From assembly GCA_017591395.1 (NCBI GenBank), contig WEDG01001390.1:62001-126000 (forward strand): a DNA stretch of 64,000 nucleotides. The letters are read 5' to 3'. Position 1 is the first letter of the stretch; every line of letters begins with the position of its first letter. A program made the translations under genes and the position numbers. The notes under the pieces were generated by a model. That model saw only the letters and a list, made by a program, of their open reading frames with translations. It made no database searches and was not told the origin of the DNA. Shown here one piece after another: positions 24,541 through 35,451 of this stretch. The DNA comes from Schistocephalus solidus (lineage: Eukaryota; Platyhelminthes; Cestoda; Diphyllobothriidea; Diphyllobothriidae).

Positions 24541-24742
24541 AAGGGAACTCACTCGTCCCGCTATGCCTTGGGGCTCACTCTCGAGCCCCGCTAGAAGTCG
24601 CACCGTGGCTAGTATTATAGGCAACAGATCACGGGTTCAAGATTCGGGTAGTGCATCGCCTGGGGTTGGGTATGACTGGCTGATGACGGCTAATTAGCCA
24701 GAAATGTCCATTCCAGTCTCTGTTGTCTTTGCCAGCAGTGTT
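24541..24742 (+). mobile_element. SINE copy with hammerhead, 5' part rearranged
   Basis: Same family as 20226-20640. Box B is degenerate (GGGTTCAAGATTC near 24644) and box A is not clear. The GC-rich module (24549-24615) lies in the opposite orientation from that in the 20.2 kb copy, so the front of this element is a mosaic. The tail with the hammerhead is well preserved. Confidence 0.65.
24674..24718 (+). ncRNA. Type I hammerhead ribozyme (intact)
   Basis: GACTGG (24674-24679), CTGATGA (24680-24686), stem II GGCTAATTAGCC (24688-24699, self-complementary), GAAA (24701-24704), short stem III, cleavage dinucleotide TT (24711-24712), CCAGTC (24713-24718). Stem I has six Watson-Crick pairs. Compared with the 20.45 kb copy the G-U pair has become A-U, a pairing-preserving change. 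Confidence 0.78.
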
Positions 24743-25518
24743 CAACCTCTATCATGCCCCCATCTAGCCTCCATTTTGGCTCAATGCACCTACCGCGTGG
24801 CCCTTTAGTGGGCAAAATGTGTTTCGGAGAAGAATATGCGACCAATGAACCACTTGTCTCCTAGGGCAAGAGAGTTGCATGTGGGATACCAGGTGCCAAG
24901 TGTAGTTCGCATAGTCAGGGGCTACACAAACCAGCCAGGGGTCAGATTAGCGAAGTTCTAAGTCATCAGGGTGCGGGGATATAAACACGCCCTACAAAGG
25001 ATTGCCGATTTCTCCTAAACAAGGTAACCACGCCTCCTTTACAGGCAGACGTACTTTAGAAAATTGAGTAAGCAAAGGGCGTTGTGGAGTAACGCTTTAA
25101 ACCTGATGATGTGAGGTTTGTGGGACAGAAATACTTGCTACCAGAGCACTGTTAAAATTTTTGCCTGACAGAAATTATTTTGTTAAGGATATTAACCCTC
25201 AAATTCTCGATAGAAACTTCGACAGGCCTCCACGTTAGACGTCTGATCTAAAGCCCGATTGCGTAGACGAGGAACACGTTAAAGCAAGGGCTCTTTTTAC
25301 AGACATGCTCTTTTTCGCTATGGTCGTATTGTCTTGATCAATCTTCATCACTTTTAGACGAGTTTCATCAACCATATTCACGGTCACCCTCAGAAAAATT
25401 CGCTAAGGAAGTAAACATTTGGGTTATTCTAATGAGTCAACTATTTCACCTCAGTCATTTAAATACATGACGTGTATTTTTCTGATCAGTGTTCTTTTGT
25501 GTTACTTTCGTCATCTAG
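24743..25518. other. Flank or intron before the first visible FNDC3 exon
   Basis: No coding exon seen. It ends with the pyrimidine tract and AG of the first acceptor. Confidence 0.6.
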
Positions 25519-26214
25519 GTCAAAACTGCCCCGCAAGGTAGAATCACCCAAAACTGCCCCGGAGCGATACCAGCTGAGGTGGATGTCGTACCGAGTAAAG
25601 AAGCAACGCATCTGCAAACGTCCGCTAACCTCAAAACGTCCAAAGCGGGCTCGGTAGAAGCAACAGTGTGCCCCACTGATGCGTCTTTCAAGACAACGAC
25701 GGGGGCATCGGCTGCGGTGATACCATCAACCTCAGTCGCCGGCGCGCCCGACGGCGGAGGCGTTGATAAGAAGGGTGCAGAGGGAGGTCTCGTGATGCAT
25801 TTTCCAGGGATGCTGCCAGGCGGTGTCATCCCTCTCTGCCCCTCGCATCCCCACCAACACCATCCCCTCCTCCCGCAGTTTTACGGCGCGCCCTCTCTGC
25901 CCTTCCATCCAGATCAGCTGACCCTGCGTCCGGGTTTCTTTGCCGGACCCCCACAATTTCATCCCTCTCCGTCGGTACCGGCGGGACCGTCGTCGCAACC
26001 GGGACCAGCACCACCACCGCCGCCACCGCATGCCTTCATGGCACCCTTCAATCCCTACTTTATGCCTCATGCTACAATGTTACCACCTCCCTCTCTTTAC
26101 CATTACCCTTGTGAATTCCTCACCGGTCCTCCGCAATTCAAACCGACAGCCGGTTTCACAGAAGAGGAATGCGCGGCCATTGTCAAGGTCCTCTCAAAGA
26201 TTGCACAACCCAAG
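25519..26214 (+). CDS. FNDC3: FNDC3-like gene, exon 1 of those visible (proline-rich region)
   Basis: Seen: the reading frame opens right after an acceptor (AG at 25517-25518, pyrimidine-rich before it; an in-frame TAG overlaps the acceptor) and ends at a donor GTGAGA (26215) in phase 0. It encodes 232 residues: a low-complexity start, then from about residue 93 a Pro/His/Phe-rich region with a run of seven prolines, ending in a charged helix-like stretch (TEEECAAIVKVLSKIAQPK). Known: FNDC3A/B proteins have a proline-rich N-terminal region before their FN3 repeats, and their function in membrane proteins of the secretory pathway is only partly understood. The last residues join the next exon to give QPK-ISSVDCRSV, which lines up with the start of FN3 domain 1 of FNDC3. 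The first in-frame ATG is only at 25795, so the initiator is probably in an exon further upstream that I did not find. Confidence 0.8.
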
Positions 26215-29200
26215 GTGAGACCAATATACAAACGCAGTCGCAAAAACTGTCGCTTGATTTCTGTATATTTGTCTAATGTTGTGAGTGTATTAGGTCCAAC
26301 CATAAAGAAGCAGTAGGGAATAAGCACTTTAGATAACAGTACTAGCCAAACACTTACGGTGTTAGCCGATGCGAGCCAAACGTCGAGGTCCGGGAAATAG
26401 TGGACAAGAAAGAAATGTGATTGCAGCAAAAAGGTTTCTTATCCTGTCGTTTCGGGTTTTCACGCCAACCTATCACCCGGTACAGCTACAAAAAGAGGTG
26501 CTACGCACAAAATGGGTGCGGAATATATGGGATAAACCTGCCACACAATCACGTAACTATCATGCTTAGCAGATCTCTCGTTCATTGCATATGATTGTAC
26601 TGTGTCTGATATCGGTTTGCTTGCCGGCATAATGTAATAAGTTAATTGCGGCAATGTAATTCCACAGGTTGACTACTGGCGTGATAATGACTCCACCATT
26701 TAGCCCGGCGATGTACGTCCACGCCTTTCCCACGTGGTCAGGCCGTCTTGTCACTAAATATGCAGGCGGTATCGTCACGCTTTTGGGGAAGAGTACCAGA
26801 ACCCAAGTATTTCGCATTCTACGGGGTTAGCACCACTCGCGGGAATTCTGACATCGTCTATCTTAAGGGCGTGATCGGACCCCGTCGAATGAGCCGTAGT
26901 TTGACAGCTTACATCATTCCTTCTCCTTGCCGTTGTTGCATCTTCAGCCACTCACATTGATAGCCATTTTCCAACTTCTACAGCGGGCTTCATTTACATG
27001 CAGTAGAATCAGATCCGGTAAACACTTCTAGGTGTTGATACGAGCAGTGGATCTTTCTGCTTCAATACTTGGCGCCTGCAAGATGCCGCTGGTCTGTGGT
27101 ATGAGTGGTTGGTTGATGGCGTGTGAGGCGTGCGAGGGGAGCGCTTGTCAAAATTTGAGGCTGGTGCTTTTTCATCTGCCGGCTGGTTTGCAACTGTACC
27201 TGCTGACGTAGCAACGCAGTCAACCACGCGTTCTGAACACCTTACTCTTATTCGAAAACCTTGTCGTCTGGTTCATTAAGGTGCATATAAACACGCCGGT
27301 ATGCTGGTCTTACGCAACCGCATTTGTGGCTGTTTTAAAAATTGCTGCTTAAGCTTCTTACTTGTGTCACCGTTTTCGCTTTCATTAAGACTTTATTGTT
27401 ATGCCTTCACAAACTTTGTGGCTTAAGATGGTGTCCAGGAAGACCAAGTGGTTGTTGTATTCTTCCTTCCTCCTACATCCGGCTAATAAAGCTCTTGTTT
27501 CTATGCTCGTGTCTCCTTGTTCGCGATGCTAATATTATTAGCAGTAATAATTTTGGTTTGACCAGTAGAAGTGGCGCTACTGCCAGTGATAAAAGCAGGC
27601 GTGTGGATTGGCCACACGAGGGAATAATATGGTGTCAGCTCAGGGAATGACAGGTGTTATTTGAGATGCCGCAGGGTTTCACGCCGCGTGAGCCACCTAC
27701 GTTCGATGTCGGTTCCAGTTTTCTTGACTTTATCTTGACACCGTGCTCAGGGCGTTAAGGGAGAAGAGTTTCCAGCGGATTCAACGCAAGTCTACTATCA
27801 CTATAAACGAGTCCACACGCCTGTTCTCCCCAGGGCCTCCCATTGTCTGGAGCACACTGTGAACGTTGTCGGAAAGTACGGTGGAAAGTTCGTCGTATTC
27901 TGGACTGGAAGACATGCTGACCGTCAAATTGGGGTGCAAACTTAAATTGGGTCAAGTTCACTCTTTCAAACTTGTTACTGTAGTCACACCCACCCCCGCG
28001 TGAAGTAACTAAGTAAAAGATCCTTCTCTACCCCTTTGAAAAGATGCCACCGTTTTTCCTATCCGTAATTCAGTTAAATTAGTGGCCAACATGAATTGTC
28101 GAAGGCAGAAATATCCCCCTTTATTAGTTAATACGCCTGCAGTCGATGTGTAGCTTTAACCTACCATCCCCACCCACAAAAACATATGCATGGCAAAGTC
28201 TCTCAACTAGAGTAAATGTCAAGTAGTTGGAAGTTAGCGTTGTGGTTGAGCGTGCGGAATCACATCAGGAAAGATAATTTCACACGCAATAGGCTTCTGT
28301 TAGCTGGGTTAATTTTATCCAGTGATGTATAGCTGAGCCAGGCACTTGTTGATGTTGCAATTAAGTAGACACCAGCGCTGCACACACCCAACTACTAAAA
28401 CCATGAAATAGAATCTTGTTCACTCGTTACTGACCTCGAGAATACGTTCCTTCGATGAGGAGTATCTATAAGCATCGATCTTCAAAGAAACCTGGTGATT
28501 AATCGGCTGCTGATAACTTAATAGTTTTCGGAGACCTACCTATAATGGACCGGACTCCGAGGCTGAGGTCAGCGTTAGCCTTGCGGCAGTAGAACTGGAT
28601 AATTTTCTTCTTTTTTTTCATTTCAGCAAATATCGTCAACTTTTTGCCTGATTTTCGTACAGGACTAAAGTTTAGAAGTCGGATGGAGCTGATATATGAG
28701 CTAGATGGTGATTATAACAGGCTTTTTTCTACGTGAAATATGAAGCGTAGACGGTGGGTCTCTTCGTGCGTGACACGTGTTAATAGGCTTTTTGTTGTTT
28801 CGCCTATTCCTACGTTCACATGATGTCGTCTTGACTTTGTCTAGTCATCATTAGATGATGGGTATAAGAGGAGAGATTGAGGTAGATGCCTTGAAATTCC
28901 ACCTTACAATGAACACATACATTCATAGATCACCACTGCACCCTATCGGTAATGGCAGTCGACATCGTCTCCTGCAGTGTCCACACGGCCGTCCGAGTCT
29001 GTTTGAAGTACCAGAACGCACATCAAGTCAAACACCACGCCCCAAACGATCATTTGAAAGCCCTTGACGGGTTTTACCCACCGTGTTTCTGACTAAAAGC
29101 ACTGCCTTTAGCATATCTTTACGTCACTCGGAGGCAAGCATAACTGTAATTTATTAAACAATATGAATCAGTGAGTATCATTCAAGCTAAATATATACTT

Positions 29201-32124
29201 AAATAATAAAGGCTCGTAGCAATTAGATTGAGGAAGTTAAATAAACTTCGTTCTGCCCCACTACAAGAAACACTATTTACCTTTTCCTGTAGAACGACTT
29301 GTTGTTTGCAGCTTTTGCAAGAGTTTTAGCAGAAGAAGTGACTCGAAATAAATTTCCATTGTGTACTTCGAAAGGTGGTTTGGAAAACATATTTTTCGAT
29401 AAATTGGCTTTCAGGTTGTTCATTTGTTAAAAATGTTAGCATCTGGGGTACATTTTTATAGGGAAGACTTATCAACTTGGTTGTGGGTTGGTTGTGGGGG
29501 AAGGCGTGGAGGGGAGTTTACTTTAAAAGGTTTCCGCGCCAGTCTGCTTGCTGGTCTCTGGCCACTCAATTGGGGCCATGGTTGTGAAAAAGCTTTTCAC
29601 ACAGATCCGATCCTTCCTTTTTTATAATGCCATTCAAATAGTAAAGTGCCACGCAGGTGCATTGACCGGATGTAAACATATGTTCCCTGAACAAGCGTCG
29701 GAATAAATGGCCTTAATCTAAACTCCGTCTCCCTGCAGACCTCCTATGGCCTTAACGTGGGAAAAACGTAGTTTCGATGGCCTTGTTTTAGGTAGACAAA
29801 GCGCCTTTTCAAACAATATAATAATGTCCGTTTTGGCGAAATTTGAAGGAATTCATGAACCAGTGAGCAGACGACTGATAAGTTCGTTACTATTGCTGGA
29901 ACTTGAATCGTAAAGTGCAGGTCATTAGCTCTGACACCCTCCATTTCTTTTACAAATTCCTTATCGATTGCATTTACCAGACCTCGATATAATATAATTT
30001 GTCTATCTAAGGATTAGTTTCTTTACGTGGTTTTCGGAATCCTGTAATCCTTTTCCGTTGAATCTTTCTGGGGTTAAAATATGGCTTATAAGGTGGATCT
30101 TTGTACAGAATGAAGGAAGGTGACTTTTTGAATTCGACATCTAATTTCTGCAATACTGTTTTCTTTCGTTCCACTCCATCCCTAAATGTAACTGTAACCT
30201 TGCAGTTTCACAAAAAACTAATCGCCCTCCAGATTGATTTTGAATGCTCCTGTGGAGTTGTTCAGCTAACGCCTGGTAGTCCAATGGGAAGTAGATACGC
30301 TTTTATGGCGGAAGTGGTTTCACAGATCAGGTTCTGTAACGTGCTCTTGCCGTGGTTTGCTGGCCCCTTCGCCCCCTCAATATCATATTTGCGGAGGTAG
30401 GCACGAACTTCGGTTATCCAGTCGGCTGGAACCGGCCACGCTGTTAACCAGCACCGAAAGGGGTAATGAGGTTGTTTTACCGTCCAGGATCAACCATACT
30501 CTGTCGCAGACTCGAAAGATTTGCGGTTTTCGTAACCGAACGCCACCACAAACTTCCATTGTTCAACGCAAAAAACCATATGCATGCGTGCTCTACAACG
30601 TCAGTCTTGTTCTACTGTCATCTCTCAAGCAAATAAACACACGCACCAGGATATAGAACTCCTGCCCTAGCTCCCACAAACTTATAAAAACCATCCACAC
30701 TGGTCATAGTTGAACAATGTTATCTTTGGTCCTGGCCTTTGCTGGTGGACACTACTGTTGTCTGGAGGGATCGGTTGCACCGGAAAAACTCACTGTAGAG
30801 ATTGCAGATAGAAGCAAAAGGCGAGTTCCAGAAAGCAGTTCAGAAAAAGATGATGCGATGTCTGGACCAAAACGTTTATTTGCCTGACATTTCAGATCCT
30901 CACTCGAATCCATCATCAGAGACAGTCGCAGATTCTGATGTCTCTGACTGCATCTGCTGATGTGTTCTAGTAAGAATCTGAAACGTCAGCCCAAAAAACT
31001 TCATCTGTCATTCATCGCATGGTTATCTTGATCTGCACTTTCCCTTCGGCCGTCGATACCACTCTCCGTCTGACTGGGAGTTGGCTCCGGCTATGTTTCT
31101 TTCAATTTTAACGATCTACCATTAAGCAGGGGATCCATATACTGTGATTTACAGAATTTACCGCTGCATTGGAATTCGTTTTATTTTTTATTCATTTTAT
31201 TTATTTATTATTTAGATAAATCGTCCCATCATCTCACAACAAACCTATAGTCGAGCATTGCTTTCATCTCTCAATTTCTCTGATTTATCCTATTAAGAAG
31301 ACTAAACAGAAACCGTATAATAGCGGTTTATAACCCATTCTCGAAATGAACCTTTCCCGTGGTACGGCAGCTTTAGCCGCTAATCCAGCTTTTCTAGGAT
31401 AGAAGCAAGAAATCGGATCGAATTTGCGCTAAATCATTTTATTTATTGTTTCAATGTTCCACTCTGTCATGCGAGGTCCTGCTTTTCTTTCTGCCAACAA
31501 AAAACAAGGCGTGTCGCTTTAGATGAGTACATTCCTGCGACACACCTAGGTTTCGTAGCAATCCGGACTCAAAAGGAACATCACAGCGCACATATATTTC
31601 CGTCTTTTAAACCGTTCAAAGACACTTGCCAACAAATTTCGGTAAGTATTACTGATATAGCTGCCTAACCAGGACGCGGAATAGGAACGTCCCTGCGCAT
31701 AAATCCAGGAAGGATATATATTCCCCTGTCCCCACCCTAAGAAGAGCCCCAACGCAACCTTAAAACGTAGTTCAAATCTTAAAGATTAGCCTACCCTTAA
31801 CGCCAAACCTAAAACTAACACTATTCCTAAACTGAGCCCTAACTTACCTTAGAGTTAACCTCAACCCTAACCCTAAACCAAACTCTGAACTTGACCCAAA
31901 TCCTAGAGATAAACATAACCATATTTTCCCTGGAATTTGGCCCAAAGGCGCCTGTATAGCAGGCAGTTCCTGTTCCCACGTCCTGTTTAAGGCGCCATAT
32001 AAGTCACACGTGCAGTAATTTCAACCGGCCGTTTTGTTTACTGCGCTTTGGTCTCCAAGACTCGTTCCGTTACTACGCGCCTCTATATTAACCCTCTGTC
32101 GCTCTCTGTCTCTCCCTGGTGCAG
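26215..32124 (+). other. FNDC3 intron (5.9 kb)
   Basis: Phase 0 intron between the proline-rich exon and FN3-1. Apart from a TIR element at 31645-32008 I see no coding exon or RNA gene. Several short open frames occur but show no domain-like residues. Confidence 0.75.
31645..32008. mobile_element. TIR element with telomere-like core
   Basis: Left end TTACTGATATAGCTGCC ... CCAGGACGCGGAATAGGAAC (31648-31687) is an imperfect inverted repeat of the right end (rc of 31966-32008: TGACTTATATGGCGCC ... CAGGACGTGGGAACAGGAAC). Between them lie degenerate CCCTAA-type units (best stretch ACCCTAACCCTAAACC near 31864), bounded by a TTCCCTGGAATTTGG-type box. Best example of the family; no protein coding. 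Confidence 0.7.
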
Positions 32125-32426
32125 ATCAGTTCTGTGGACTGTCGCAGTGTGACAATAAACCTATCTGTTCCGGACAACCTATCGATCGAGGCTGCTGCCA
32201 CGCAGGTGGCGCCGACTAGGACTGCTGTGATGCTATCCAATTCCGATGCTGCGGCTGTCTCAACAGCCACCAATATGGATGCTTTGGTTCCAAACACAAC
32301 TCCGAGTGATTCGGCCACGCAGACTGATCCGACCTTGCAGTCGAGGATATGGTCCATCCCCCCGAGCGATCTGCGTTTCGGACTTTACCTGGCTGAAAGC
32401 GATGGTGTATTTAACTGTGTCTACCT
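32125..32426 (+). CDS. FNDC3: FNDC3-like gene, exon 2 (most of FN3 domain 1)
   Basis: Seen: acceptor GTGCAG after a strong CT-rich tract, donor GTGAGT at 32427; starts in phase 0 and ends after two bases of a Leu codon. It encodes about 100 residues. ISSVDCRSVTINLSVP matches the first strands of an FNDC3 FN3 domain, and LRFGLYLAESDGVFNCVY matches its middle strands. Odd: the usual core Trp of strand B is replaced (TINLSVP instead of a W-containing motif). About 60 Ala/Ser/Thr-rich residues are inserted between these parts, including SATQTDP, which resembles the TQT motif bound by dynein light chain LC8 (inference). Both junctions fit their neighbours in phase. Confidence 0.85.
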
Positions 32427-33514
32427 GTGAGTCTGCCAGCATAAGTGCTCCCTAGTCAACTTTTTATCTTGCAACCGGGAGGGCCTTAGGGCACAGTTAG
32501 TAACGAAACCAATGTGACTGATTCAAACAAACGATCTACCTAGGTGTCCTCAGAGTGTCCTTCGGCAGACTCAATAGAATTCTCGTGTGTTATTACGCAA
32601 AAGTTGCGTGGATGTGTGGACTGAGATCAGGATCGAAGATGCGGGTCGCACACCTTATATGACTGATTTAGCTTAGATGGAATTGTTAAATTGAATGACA
32701 TCTTAACTGCTTGAGGACAGGCCCTTTATTCTAGCGCAACTTTACGATCACTAGGCAAAATCGATAAATGCAGCGCACCTAAAATACTGTTTGCGGCTTT
32801 TGCAATGGGATGCAAGTTTTCACTCTCATATATCGTGGATATGTTTCTGCTGAGACGCTGGAAACTTCGATCGACTCCTCTCCTTTCATCGTGTGTCCTC
32901 ACGTAATTCCACCGTCTGCTGACTACCTTGAAGGAAGTGACGTCGTTAACTTACCTGATGGAATCCGCATTTTCGCTCCTCTTAAACCATAGTGTACAGG
33001 TTTTCGTTAAGCATTTTAGTTACCCTTTCCGTCATCTCTCAATTGGATTATTTGTTAGCACACGCTATAGTTAATAGGAAGTTGGCGGCTGTTGTCCGAA
33101 GTATACTAGCCTTACATAACTGCTCATTTGTAGTCGCCACCTTTGGTTCGCTTGTATCGAAGGTGGTTATTCCCTCTTTGGCATGAAATCCCCGCGCCTA
33201 GCCCTCACGCAACAAACTTTCCGTGGATTGGTTGATTGTTTAGATCATCCTTGAAGCTTCCTGTTTCTGCACATCGGCTTCGAGTAGCCCTGGGGAGGTT
33301 ATCCCAGAAGAGTCACGTAGGCACAATGTGGCTATTCGAATCAAGTTGAATCTGGAGATGGGGTTGATGACACGGAATGCAAGTAGATTGCTATAGTACT
33401 GTTTCGGGCGTATTCCGTCTTAATTCAATCGATAATAACCATGACTACAAGTTGGGACCAGAAACACTCACATGCGCTCGTCCACGGCTCAGATGTCCAC
33501 AGACGTCTGAGGAT

Positions 33515-33735
33515 CAGAACTGTTTACATCACACCCCCGCCGGGCACAGGAATAGAAGAGCCCTCGCCACGAATTATATTTGGTCTTGTGCTAAATTCCA
33601 TGAAGGATAAATCCTCCCGTTTCCTAGTTCCAACTAACCCAGAACTTTAACCCTTACCTTAATTTCCCCGGAATTTGTTTATAAGCGATTCCTGTTCCTA
33701 CGTTTCACTGGTCAGCGCGGCATCTACTCACTCCT
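33515..33735. mobile_element. TIR element with telomere-like core, short
   Basis: GGCACAGGAATAGAAG and TTGTGCTAAATTCC on the left, a short core (AACCCAGAACTTTAACCC), then CCCCGGAATTTG and GATTCCTGTTCCTACG on the right. The two sides are inverted relatives. Confidence 0.5.
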
Positions 33736-34604
33736 TACCTATATGTCAAGCACACCAGATGCGGCCCATAAATGCCTATTTAAGTCTCTTTTCTGCGACC
33801 TCACGTGCAGAATCCTTTTTAGGCAGCTGGCTTGAAAGTATCTTTCTCATCTGAATTTGATAAACTACTTCTTTTTCACTTTTTGGAGAATCCTCTTAAC
33901 GAGGTTGATTTTAACAGCCCATCAGAGGTTCTCCCGACGTTAAAAATTTTCGCTTCATCGTCTTACTCTACTTTAAGTTTCCCCAAGATGTTGAGTTCAG
34001 TTTAAGCTGCAGTTGACAGCTGATATGCGTTCGTTTTTGACATTTTCCACTGACTTTCACAGGGCGACGGTTTCCTGAGTGTTTATGGTCAATCCAGAGT
34101 GGACATATGTCGATGCAGGAAGGTCCGGCATTCGCCGCCAATCCATTTCACATGTGGTATTCAATTTGCTGTCATCAGTGGAGTGAGCGTCAAGCATCCG
34201 GTCCCTAGAGATTTTCTGATGGCCTATACACATTATATGTTGAACAGCTTCTCCGCATTTTAGTGGACGTAATGACCTGCGCCTCTAATCCAACGGCTTG
34301 TTGGCAGACAGGAGGGAGAGAGTGACTTCTGGAGTTCTGTCTCTTGCCTCTGCATATTGATCGGGCGTCCATGCTGAGCGTGATGTAGCTATGCAACCGG
34401 CTCCAGGAGGCAAGATTTCCGGCTAAATTAATGACAAATACATTGGAGCCAGTGCAAAACCCACCAAACCTATTTATAGCCACAAAGGCTTCCGAGATTG
34501 ACCTGCTGATCATGAGGCATGCCGTGTAATAGTTGGCTGACCACCAAAGTTAACTACTGTTTACAAGTGCCCTTAGTGGTTCATTTTGTTTAAATCTTTT
34601 ATGT

Positions 34605-34785
34605 GACAGACGAGAGGATATCAATATCCCCATGTAATAGAAGTGATTTTGCGCAATATTCCAGCAAGGACACATGTTTCCGTGTAATTACCCTAACAGC
34701 AAAGCTAATCCTAATCCTAAACGCAAACCTATATCTAACCCCTATTTTCTCTGGAAAAGGGGGGTCCCTATTACCGTTTCTTGCC
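34605..34785. mobile_element. Probable TIR element remnant with telomere-like core
   Basis: ATTTTGCGCAATATTCC, degenerate CCTAA units (ACCCTAACAGC, CCTAATCCTAAACGC), then TTTTCTCTGGAAAAG. Outer arms not clear. Confidence 0.4.
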
Positions 34786-34808
34786 CTTTTGCGAAACTAA
34801 CAACGGCG

Positions 34809-35451
34809 TCAGACAGGCTGGTCCCACAGTCTTTTCTGAACTTCTGAAATTCTCCGGCAGATAATACTCTGTTGATTCTCCAAGTGTGCTCTTGAAATCT
34901 GTACTGTGTCCACAAAAGCATCTCTTGTTTCAGGCGCAGCCTTAACTACTGTGTACTTTGCTGAGGAAAGATTTATCTGACAGTATTGAGGAAGATTCTC
35001 TCCATTGTATCTCACTATTTCCGGTTCTCCTTCTGGACCGGTTCCATATGGTTGAAACCTTCAAGCTCTGTCAGATTTGTCTCCATCTCCTTGGCCCCCT
35101 GGAACATAGGGGTGAGGTAGTTTGAAAGTTGACGACCACCACCTTCGTCAACTTCAGTCGGAATGGATTCAACCCTCGAGGCTTTTATACTAGCTCCCTG
35201 TGGCACTGTCATGGTCTGTTCCTGAAAGGTGTGTGTGGGTTCAAGGTGATGCTGGTTGTATCTGGAAAAAAGGTTTTGGCATCCGTGACGACTAAAGGTG
35301 GGCAGTTCAGAATCGGAGATCTCGACAACAGCCAGCTTGTTTCATTTGAACTTATCTGCTCAAATGAGCGTCCCGCATTGATGATCGCGAAACATCCTCC
35401 ATTTAATCGCGATCGGAATATGCCCAATAGAACACAAGCAATCAAACTCAT
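34809..35451 (-). pseudogene. Unidentified coding-like block, frameshifted
   Basis: Three minus-strand open stretches run in sequence with frame changes: 35451-35209 (ends FFPDTTSITLNPHTPF), 35212-35015 (MTVPQGASIKASRVES ... TELEGFNHMEPVQKENRK) and 35015-34809 (RYNGENLPQYCQINLSS ... ISEVQKRLWDQPV). The residue composition looks protein-like, and reading the middle part in another frame gives YGTGPEGEPEIVRYNGENL, continuous with the third. I cannot name the family. It could be a retrocopy, a transposon fragment or exons of a nested gene. A + strand frame over part of it (35129-35464) is the alternative. Confidence 0.3.

Noticed and set aside
25102..25145. Hammerhead at CTGATGATGTG...ACAGAAA
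   Set aside because: Core boxes and a 3-bp stem II occur, but no stem I partner follows the would-be cleavage site, and it is not in a SINE.
32810..32992. Possible next FNDC3 exon after 32426
   Set aside because: No acceptor gives the needed phase without a stop, and the residues do not match FN3. The 60-nt exon at 37657 fits fully.
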